Origin: JANPPS01 sp965246835
GTDB taxonomy: Bacteria; Pseudomonadota; Alphaproteobacteria; Acetobacterales; Acetobacteraceae
NCBI GenBank assembly: GCA_965246835.1
Contig: CBDFFQ010000001.1
Location: forward strand, 2,914,001-2,978,000
DNA length: 64,000 bases
Direction: 5' to 3'
The translations under genes and the position numbers were made by a program. Every line of letters starts with the position of its first letter. Position 1 is the stretch's first letter. Below the pieces are notes generated by a model. It did no database searches. It was not told the DNA's origin and saw only the letters and a program-made list of their open reading frames with translations. Of this stretch, positions 57,845 through 64,000 are shown one piece after another.

Positions 57845-58870
57845 TCAGCTGCGCCAATGCAGCGTCTGTGCCCGCAACGGGTTGACGAAATCCCGCCCCT
57901 CGGTTTGCGCCGCCAGGTATTCGCGCTTCAGCCGCAGATACCAGCGGATCTGCGTATCGGGATCGCCGACATACATCGGTGCCGGCAGGCGGGGGTTGTC
58001 CATCATCTTGGCCGCGACGTCCCGATCCTGCCGCAGGAAGTCCCGCGCCATCCAGCGCGCGGCCGGGCGGAACGGCGCCAGCCAATCTGGGGTCCAGTAG
58101 CCGCAGTAATGCACATCCGTCTCGGTGTCGGAGATGGGCGTGGCGGCGGCCAGCACGGCGGCGGAGTGGCTGTCGCCATGGATATACTCGATGCGGACGC
58201 CCGGGAGCTGGATGCCGATATCGACATGCACGTTGCGGCCCAGCAGGCGGTAGGGATTGGCGCCGTGCTTCAGATGGTGCCGCTTCATGCGGAAGCCCAT
58301 GCCCTCGGGCTCGAACTCCTTTTCCTTGGGGCGGAGGTTGGCGGCCGGGTTGCTTTTCCACCAGCGCGAGGTGTGCACGAAGGCGGGGTGCCCGGGATCG
58401 AAGAAGCCGGATGCCGCGAGGTCCACGCCGCAGCGGAACCGTTCCGTGACACTCACCTGCGGCATGGCGCCCACGAAGCCCGGCACTTCGGGGATGGCGC
58501 CCGGTGTGCCGTCCCCGACATAGACCCACACATTGCCCTGCACCTCCCGCACCGGATAGGCGCGGAGGCGGAAGCGGGCGGGGTCCACCTTCTCCTCCAC
58601 GGAGACGGAGGGGATCTCGGTGCAGCACCCATCCGTGCTGCGGAACGCCCAGCCGTGGTAGCAGCAGCGCAGGCTCTGCCCATCGAAGCCGCCATGGCGC
58701 ATCGGCATGCCGCGATGCGGGCAGCTATCGCCGAACGCGAACACCCCGCCATCGTCCCGGCGTCCGAGCAGCACCGCCTCGTTCAGCAGCGTGACCGGCC
58801 GTGTCTTGCCGCGAAGGACCGTGTGGCCCGGCGCCGCCAGATACCAGAAGCCGCGCAGCATCTCCGTCAT
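57845..58870 (-). CDS. Rieske [2Fe-2S] oxygenase, VanA-type
   Basis: A 341-residue terminal oxygenase of the aromatic-ring-hydroxylating/demethylating class. The Rieske cluster ligands are Cys50 and His52 (CPHRG) with Cys69 and His72 (CCYHGW). The mononuclear iron site is Asp158, His161 and His166 in FFDPGHPAFVH. LRGFWYLAAPGH at the start matches VanA-like O-demethylases. Substrate unknown. Its ATG overlaps the stop of the upstream Fe-S carrier gene, linking cluster delivery with an Fe-S enzyme. No dedicated reductase is adjacent. Confidence 0.88.
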   Translation of the reverse strand: MTEMLRGFWYLAAPGHTVLRGKTRPVTLLNEAVLLGRRDDGGVFAFGDSCPHRGMPMRHGGFDGQSLRCCYHGWAFRSTDGCCTEIPSVSVEEKVDPARFRLRAYPVREVQGNVWVYVGDGTPGAIPEVPGFVGAMPQVSVTERFRCGVDLAASGFFDPGHPAFVHTSRWWKSNPAANLRPKEKEFEPEGMGFRMKRHHLKHGANPYRLLGRNVHVDIGIQLPGVRIEYIHGDSHSAAVLAAATPISDTETDVHYCGYWTPDWLAPFRPAARWMARDFLRQDRDVAAKMMDNPRLPAPMYVGDPDTQIRWYLRLKREYLAAQTEGRDFVNPLRAQTLHWRS

Positions 58871-59955
58871 TGCGGCGCCTTCGGCAGCGAGTCCCGCACC
58901 CGTCTGGCGATGGCGGCGAAGGCCTGCGCGGCGGGGCTATCCGGTGCTGCGGCGCAGACCGGGGTGCCGGCGTCCCCTGCGAGCCGCACGTCCAGAAGCA
59001 GCGGGACCTCACCCAGGAACGGCACGCCCAGCGCGTCCGCCTCCCGCCGTGCGCCGCCATGGCCGAACAGCTCGGTGCGGGTGCCGCAGGCCGGGCAGCA
59101 GAACACGCTCATGTTCTCGATCATGCCCAGCACCGGCACCTGCGTCTTCTCGAACATGCGAACGCCGCGGCGGGCGTCGATCAGGGCGATGTCCTGGGGC
59201 GTGGAGACGATCACGGCGCCGCTCAGGCTCACGCGCTGCGCCATGGTGAGCTGCGCATCCCCGGTGCCGGGCGGCATGTCGACGATCATGATGTCGAGCG
59301 CGCCCCATTCGGCCTGCCCCATCATCTGTTCCAATGCGCTCATGACCATGGGGCCGCGCCAGATCATGGCGGTGTCGGCCTCCACCAGGAAGCCGATCGA
59401 CATGGCTTTCAGGCCCCATGCCTCGAGCGGGACCATGAGGCCGTTCCGCAGCTCCGGCTTGTGCCCCACGCCCAGCATGCGCGGCAGGCTCGGCCCATGC
59501 ACGTCGGCGTCCAGCAGGCCGACTCGGAGGCCCTGCTGCGCCAAGGAGACCGCCAGGTTGACGGCCACCGTGCTCTTACCGACGCCGCCCTTGCCGGAGG
59601 CGACGGCCACGACGTGGGTGACGTCGGGCAGCAATTTGGGCTTCGGTCCCGGCGTGCTGTGCGGCGTCGCCCTCGGCCCGGCCTTCATGACGGGAGCGGG
59701 CTCCGGGCGATGAGCGGTCAGCACGGCGGTGGCGTTGGTGACGCCGGGAAGGCGGGCCAGCAGCGTCTCCGCCTCCGCCCGCACCGGCTCCATCGCGGCG
59801 GCGGCGGCGCGGTCTGTGCGGAGCGCCAGGTGCACGAGGCTGCCGCGGCGCTCCAGGCTGTCGATCAGGCCGGCGGCCACGATGTCCTGCCCGGACGCCG
59901 GGTCGATCACCTGGCGGAGCGCGTCGCGCAGCAGGTCGGTATCTGGTGGCGCCAT
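58867..59955 (-). CDS. apbC: Mrp/ApbC/NBP35-type Fe-S cluster carrier ATPase
   Basis: A 362-residue P-loop protein that carries Fe-S clusters to target apoproteins. The N-terminal MIP18-type domain (LRDALRQVIDPASGQDIV) is followed by deviant Walker A GKGGVGKST, LLDADVHGPSLPRMLG, VDMPPGTGDAQLT, and the bridging CxxC in FCCPACGTRTELFG. The His/Pro-rich linker near residue 90 is variable. It is divergent from hflK and co-translated with the Rieske oxygenase. Confidence 0.93.
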   Translation of the reverse strand: MAPPDTDLLRDALRQVIDPASGQDIVAAGLIDSLERRGSLVHLALRTDRAAAAAMEPVRAEAETLLARLPGVTNATAVLTAHRPEPAPVMKAGPRATPHSTPGPKPKLLPDVTHVVAVASGKGGVGKSTVAVNLAVSLAQQGLRVGLLDADVHGPSLPRMLGVGHKPELRNGLMVPLEAWGLKAMSIGFLVEADTAMIWRGPMVMSALEQMMGQAEWGALDIMIVDMPPGTGDAQLTMAQRVSLSGAVIVSTPQDIALIDARRGVRMFEKTQVPVLGMIENMSVFCCPACGTRTELFGHGGARREADALGVPFLGEVPLLLDVRLAGDAGTPVCAAAPDSPAAQAFAAIARRVRDSLPKAPQ

Positions 59956-60088
59956 TGGTTCGAACCCCGTTCGCTTGTAAATAAAGCCCTTGCGGTCAAT
60001 ATGCGTGCAAGAGCCGGTGCAAGCCTGCGCCGCATATGGCGCATGCCGTCCCCACCGCCAACGCTGCTTCGAGGAGCCACTTTAGCCG

Positions 60089-61276
60089 ATGTCTTGGAAT
60101 AATGGTGGCGGCGGCGGGCCCTGGGGCGAGCCGGGGGACACTCCTCCGCCGCGGGAGCCCAATCGCGGCCCGAAGCGGCCTCCGAACCGGGGCCCCTGGG
60201 GCGGTGGTGGCAATAATGGCCTGCCTGACCTCGATGAGATGATCGCCCGGCTGCAGAGCTCGGCCCGGCGCTTCGTGCCGGGTGGGCCGGCCGGTCAGCA
60301 AGCGAACGGGCGGATGATCGGCCTGTTGGCGATCGCGGCGGCCGTGATCTGGCTCGGCAGCGGCTTCTATCGCGTGCAACCGGATCAGCAGGGCGTGGTC
60401 CTGCGATTTGGCGCGTTCCAGCGCACGACGTTACCGGGCCTGAACTATCATCTGCCGTGGCCGATCGAGGCCGCGCTGACCCCGGCCGTCACGCGCGTGA
60501 ACCGCACCGAGGTCGGCTTCCGCGTGGCGGCCGATGGCTCCGGCAGCCTCCGTCAACAGGCGGGGCGGGATGGCTCGGCGCGGGAGTTGCCTGAGGAGGC
60601 GCTGATGCTGACGGGCGATGAGAACATCATCGACATCAATTTCTCCGTCTTCTGGCGCATCCGCGATGCCAGCTCGTATCTGTTCAACACCCGCAACCCC
60701 GATCAGACGGTCAAGTCCGTATCCGAGAGCCTGATGCGCGAGGTGATCGGCCGCACGCCGATCCAACCGGCCTTGACGGAGGCGCGGGGGCGGATCGAGC
60801 AATCGGTCATGACCGGGACACAGACCGTGCTGGACCGCTATGGCGCGGGCGTCGAGATCACGCAGGTGCAGTTGCAGAAGGTCGATCCGCCGCAACAGGT
60901 GATCGAGAGTTTCCGCGATGTGCAGCGGGCCAACACGGACGCCGAGCGCGCGCGCAACGAGGCCGAGAGTTTTCGCAACGACATCATTCCCCGTGCGCGT
61001 GGCGAGGCGGCGCGGCTGACGGCGGAGGCCGAGGGTGCGCGGCAGGCCAACATCGCCGAGGCGTCCGGCCAGGCGCAGCGATTCCTCAGCGTGTATAACG
61101 CCTATGCCATCGCCAAGGACGTGACGGCGCGGCGGCTCTATATCGAGACGATGCAGGAGATCCTGAGCAAGACGCCCTCGATCGTGGTGGATGACCGTTT
61201 GCAGGGGATCGTGCCGTACCTGCCGCTCGATCCGTCACGCGCCACGCCACCGGCCCGGCCGGGAGCGGCCCGATGA
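60089..61276 (+). CDS. hflK: HflK, FtsH protease modulator
   Basis: A 395-residue type II membrane protein of the SPFH/prohibitin family. The N-terminal Gly/Pro-rich tail (NNGGGGGPWGEPG) precedes one membrane helix (GLLAIAAAVIWLGSGFY) and the SPFH domain (VVLRFGAFQRTTLPGLNYHLPWP), then a helical Ala/Glu-rich part. HflK and HflC form a ring around FtsH that controls its access to membrane proteins. It overlaps hflC by four bases. Confidence 0.95.
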   Translation: MSWNNGGGGGPWGEPGDTPPPREPNRGPKRPPNRGPWGGGGNNGLPDLDEMIARLQSSARRFVPGGPAGQQANGRMIGLLAIAAAVIWLGSGFYRVQPDQQGVVLRFGAFQRTTLPGLNYHLPWPIEAALTPAVTRVNRTEVGFRVAADGSGSLRQQAGRDGSARELPEEALMLTGDENIIDINFSVFWRIRDASSYLFNTRNPDQTVKSVSESLMREVIGRTPIQPALTEARGRIEQSVMTGTQTVLDRYGAGVEITQVQLQKVDPPQQVIESFRDVQRANTDAERARNEAESFRNDIIPRARGEAARLTAEAEGARQANIAEASGQAQRFLSVYNAYAIAKDVTARRLYIETMQEILSKTPSIVVDDRLQGIVPYLPLDPSRATPPARPGAAR

Positions 61277-62142
61277 ACCGCGGTCTCATGGGTGGGCTGA
61301 TCGCCCTGGCCGTCCTGCTGGTGGTGGCGAGCGCCAGCTTGTTCACGGTATCGCAGACCGAGCAGGTGTTGATCACCCAGTTCGGCCAGCCGATCCGGGT
61401 CATCAGCCAGCCCGGTCTCAATGCCCGGATCCCGTTCATGCAGACGGTCATCAGCTTCGATCGCCGCCTGCTGGATTACCAGATACCCGGCGAGGAGGTG
61501 ATCCTCAACGACCAGCGCCGCCTGATCGTGGACAGCTTCACCCGGTTCCGCATCGCCGACCCGCTGCTGTATTATCAGGCTGTGGGCTCCGCCGAGAATG
61601 CGATCCGGGCGCGGCTCGATAGCGTGGTGACCTCAAGCTTGCGCCGCGTGCTGGGCAACGAGACTTTGCTCAACGTGCTGTCGGCCGAGCGGGTGCGGAT
61701 CATGGGGCTGGTGCGCGGGCAGGTGGCGGACGAGATGAAGGCGTTCGGCGTGGTGATCGAGGATGTGCGGTTGCGCCGGGCCGATCTGCCGGAGGAGAAC
61801 ACGAACGCCATTCTGCAGCGCATGAAGTCCGAGCGGGACCGCATCGCCAAGCAGGCCCGCGCCGAGGGTGACGAGGCATCTGCCCGCATCAAGGCCGACG
61901 CCGACCGGGACCGGACGGTGCTGCTGGCCGAGGCGCGTGCGCAGTCGGACCGGTTGCGCGGCGAGGGGGAGCGGCAGAGCACGAAGATATTCGCGGACGC
62001 CTATCAGCAGGATCCCGAGTTCTTCAAGTTCTACCGGACTCTGCAGGCCTATCGCGAAGTGTTCGGCAACGGGCAGTCCCGCATGGTGCTGACACCGGAT
62101 AACGATTTCTTAAGGCTGCTGCGGGAACCTCTGAAGCCCTGA
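61273..62142 (+). CDS. hflC: HflC, FtsH protease modulator
   Basis: A 289-residue partner of HflK. The N-terminal membrane helix is LIALAVLLVVASASLFTV, and the SPFH domain begins QVLITQFGQPIRVISQPGLN. LRRADLPEENTNAILQRMKSERDRIAKQ and the C-terminal DPEFFKFYRTLQAY with FLRLLREPLKP are conserved. The ATGA overlap gives coupled synthesis with HflK. Confidence 0.95.
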   Translation: MNRGLMGGLIALAVLLVVASASLFTVSQTEQVLITQFGQPIRVISQPGLNARIPFMQTVISFDRRLLDYQIPGEEVILNDQRRLIVDSFTRFRIADPLLYYQAVGSAENAIRARLDSVVTSSLRRVLGNETLLNVLSAERVRIMGLVRGQVADEMKAFGVVIEDVRLRRADLPEENTNAILQRMKSERDRIAKQARAEGDEASARIKADADRDRTVLLAEARAQSDRLRGEGERQSTKIFADAYQQDPEFFKFYRTLQAYREVFGNGQSRMVLTPDNDFLRLLREPLKP

Positions 62143-62227
62143 TCCCGTTTTCGTGAGGCTCGCGCGGCGGCGTGGGCCAAGCGGCCCGCCGTGCGTATCA
62201 ACCCAGATCCGTCCTGGAGTATTCCCG

Positions 62228-63787
62228 ATGCGCCTTTCCACCCTGCGAGCCCTGGCTTTGGCGACCGTGTTCCTGGCGCCGGCCGTGATGCCGCCCTTCG
62301 TGCCGCAAGCGGCTGCGCGTGGCGTGCAGGGGAGCTACGCCGATCTGGCCGAGAAGCTGCTGCCGGCGGTGGTCAACATTTCCTCGACCCAGGCGGCGCA
62401 GGTGCGGGCCGACCGGGGTGGGCCGGAGGTGCCGAGCTTCCCGCCGGGCTCTCCGTTCGAGCAGTTCTTCAAGGATTTCATGGAGCGGAACAACCGCGGC
62501 CAGAACCCGGGTCAGCAGGGCCGCCGTGGCCCGGGCCCGCAGGAGGATGCGCCACCGGGCCGCGGTGGTCCCGGTGGGGGGCGCGCGGTCAGCCTCGGCT
62601 CCGGCTTCGTGATCGATCCGGCCGGCTACATCGTCACCAACAACCACGTGATCGACGGCGCCGATGAGATCACCGTGACGTTGCAGGACAATACGACGCT
62701 GAAGGCCAAGCTGGTCGGCAAGGATGAGCGGGTGGACCTGGCACTGCTGAAGGTCGAGAGCGACAAGCCGCTGGTGTCGGTCGCGTTCGGGGACAGCGAC
62801 AAGTCCCGCGTGGGGGACGGCGTGCTGGCGATCGGCAACCCGTTCGGGCTCGGCGGCTCCGTGACCGCCGGCATCGTGAGTGCGCGGGGCCGGGACATCC
62901 GGCAGGGGCCGTATGACGACTTCATCCAGACCGACGCGGCGATCAACCGCGGCAACTCGGGCGGGCCGCTGTTCAACCTCGATGGCGAGGTGATCGGCAT
63001 CAACACCGCGATCTACTCGCCCTCCGGCGGGTCCGTGGGGATCGGGTTCTCGGTGCCGTCCAACCTGGCCAAGACAGTGGTCTCGCAGTTGCGCGAGTTC
63101 GGGCATGCGCGGCGCGGCTGGCTCGGTGTGCGCATCCAGCAGGTGACGCCGGAGATCGCGGAGAGCCTTGGCCTCAAGGATAATCAGGGCGCCATGGTGG
63201 CGGGCGTGAACGATGGCGGCCCGGCGGACAAGGCGCAGATCCGCAACGGCGACGTGATCCTGAAGTTCAACAACCAGGATGTGAAGGAGATGAAGAACCT
63301 CCCGCGCATCGTAGCAGAAACCGAGATCGGCAAAAGCGTGCCCGTCGTGTTGTGGCGGGACGGCAAGCAGGTCACGCTGCAAGCCGCAGTCGGAGAGCTG
63401 CCGGATGACATCCAGCAGGCCAGCACGGGTGGCACCGCGCCGCCCGTGGTGCCAAACCGCACGTCGGAGATTGCCGGGCTGGGCGCCCGGCTGTCACCGC
63501 TGACGGACGAGATGCGGGAGAAGTATAAGCTCGCGCAGGATCAGAAGGGCGTGGTGGTGACGGACGTGACGCCCGATGGCAACGCGGCCGGCCGTGGGTT
63601 GAAGCCCGGTGACGTGATCGTGGAAGTGCAGCAGGAGCCGGTATCGACCCCGGCCGACGTGTCGGAGCGGCTGGACAAGTATCGCAAGCTGAACCGCCGG
63701 ACGGTGCTGATGCTGATCCAGAGTGGGGAGGGGCTGCGGTGGGTTCCCGTGCCGCTCGCGACCGACCCGGCGCGCCGTCCTGGGTAG
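62228..63787 (+). CDS. degP: Do-type periplasmic serine protease (DegP/HtrA)
   Basis: A 519-residue periplasmic protease-chaperone. The signal peptide (LALATVFLAPAVMPPFVPQAAA) is followed by a trypsin-like domain with catalytic triad His140 (TNNHVIDG), Asp170 (DLALLKVE) and Ser244 (GNSGGPLF), then two PDZ domains (about 300-390 and 440-519). The loop before the active site is unusually rich in Gly, Pro and Arg (residues 88-119). The gene follows hflC by 85 bases, a common arrangement for membrane and periplasmic quality control. Confidence 0.95.
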   Translation: MRLSTLRALALATVFLAPAVMPPFVPQAAARGVQGSYADLAEKLLPAVVNISSTQAAQVRADRGGPEVPSFPPGSPFEQFFKDFMERNNRGQNPGQQGRRGPGPQEDAPPGRGGPGGGRAVSLGSGFVIDPAGYIVTNNHVIDGADEITVTLQDNTTLKAKLVGKDERVDLALLKVESDKPLVSVAFGDSDKSRVGDGVLAIGNPFGLGGSVTAGIVSARGRDIRQGPYDDFIQTDAAINRGNSGGPLFNLDGEVIGINTAIYSPSGGSVGIGFSVPSNLAKTVVSQLREFGHARRGWLGVRIQQVTPEIAESLGLKDNQGAMVAGVNDGGPADKAQIRNGDVILKFNNQDVKEMKNLPRIVAETEIGKSVPVVLWRDGKQVTLQAAVGELPDDIQQASTGGTAPPVVPNRTSEIAGLGARLSPLTDEMREKYKLAQDQKGVVVTDVTPDGNAAGRGLKPGDVIVEVQQEPVSTPADVSERLDKYRKLNRRTVLMLIQSGEGLRWVPVPLATDPARRPG

Positions 63788-63796
63788 GCTTTTCTG

Positions 63797-63910
63797 CCCC
63801 CTCTCCCGCTGGCGGGAGAGGGTTGGGGTGAGGGTGGCGTCGCACTCACCGGTCCTCGTGTTTGTCGCCCCACCCTCACCCAACCCTCTCCCGCCAGCGG
63901 GAGAGGGCTC
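63797..63910. repeat. Palindromic repeat, family B copy 3 (inverted pair)
   Basis: Left half: CCCTCTCCCGCTGGCGGGAG with GAGGG then GGGGTGAGGGTGG. Right half (from 63871): CACCCTCACC, then CCCTCTCCC-GCCAGC-GGGAGAGGG. The two halves can pair with each other to form one long hairpin. It lies between degP and the next gene. Confidence 0.82.
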
Positions 63911-63923
63911 CTAATCGGATGAC

Positions 63924-64000
63924 ATGCCCCACCCCGAAACCTGGCTGAAGGTGCTGCCGGACGGCCTGTTCTGCGAGCCCGGCCAGTTCTACATCGACCC
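63924..64000 (+). CDS. Probable ligase-associated DNA exonuclease (3' truncated)
   Basis: Only the first 25 codons are in the window: MPHPETWLKVLPDG, LFCEPGQFYIDP. The LFCEPG-x-FYIDP start matches the metallo-beta-lactamase-fold exonuclease usually encoded beside an ATP-dependent DNA ligase. The rest is outside, so the call rests on this short match. The repeat just upstream may separate its transcription from degP. Confidence 0.55.
   Translation, partial: MPHPETWLKVLPDGLFCEPGQFYID

Overview
The window looks like a chromosomal segment of a high-GC alphaproteobacterium, most likely Acetobacteraceae/Rhodospirillales. This rests on very GC-rich coding DNA, many 4-bp ATGA/GTGA gene overlaps, SecB divergent from a TimA-type Tim44 protein, the tsaE-addB-addA-trxA order, and hflKC-degP. 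There is no plasmid or phage backbone. The only mobile-type DNA seen is a 161-bp MITE-like element and two families of palindromic repeats.

Layout. 1-1.2 kb: 3' part of a NodT-type efflux outer-membrane protein. 1.2-7.1 kb: a diffusible-signal-factor (DSF) type quorum-sensing cluster. It holds an RpfF-like synthase converging on a two-gene operon of a REC-PAS-GGDEF-EAL response regulator and an RpfC-like hybrid kinase. 7.2-9.8 kb: tRNA-Thr(UGU), a small protein, the MITE, a 2-keto-4-pentenoate hydratase-family protein and an rRNA methyltransferase. 9.8-13.7 kb: a lipase-like hydrolase, a frameshifted ArsB/NhaD-type permease and a HAD-phosphatase/P-loop ATPase fusion. 13.7-23.8 kb: surface polysaccharide genes (acid phosphatase, gmd plus rmd-like for GDP-D-rhamnose, two glycosyltransferases, manC), interrupted by a membrane GGDEF-EAL protein. 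23.9-30.1 kb: M20 hydrolase, ketopantoate-reductase-like protein, DUF429-like protein, an NMT1/THI5-type ABC importer and a DUF1491 protein. 30.3-33.4 kb: tandem OmpA-type porins and a secreted protein. 33.6-38.6 kb: circularly permuted ATP-grasp plus alpha-E pair, cupin, ferredoxin-NADP reductase type 2 and glutathione synthetase. 38.6-55.4 kb: secB and a histidine phosphatase on the minus strand, then a very long plus-strand run: timA, a DNA methyltransferase, lutA-opgG-lutB-lutC, smr, two nucleotidyltransferases, tsaE, addB, addA, trxA. 55.4-60 kb: an unusual phospholipase-D-like fusion, a Rieske oxygenase and an Mrp/ApbC Fe-S carrier. 60-64 kb: hflK, hflC, a Do-type protease and the start of a probable DNA-ligase-associated exonuclease.

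How the parts connect. The clearest candidate for a little-described system is the DSF cluster. Its gene order mirrors the convergent rpfBF/rpfGHC layout of Xanthomonas, but the HD-GYP output protein RpfG is replaced by a REC-PAS-GGDEF-EAL protein whose REC domain lacks the conserved lysine. A second, membrane GGDEF-EAL protein lies inside the polysaccharide region, so cyclic-di-GMP signalling and surface polysaccharide may be linked here; that link is inference. The other items most worth a second look are the metallopeptidase-like/PLD fusion, the tandem RlaP-like nucleotidyltransferases, the HAD-ATPase fusion, the methyltransferase with no ATG/GTG start, the frameshifted permease, and repeats that supply the ends of protein-coding genes (panE-like, tsaE and a glycosyltransferase).
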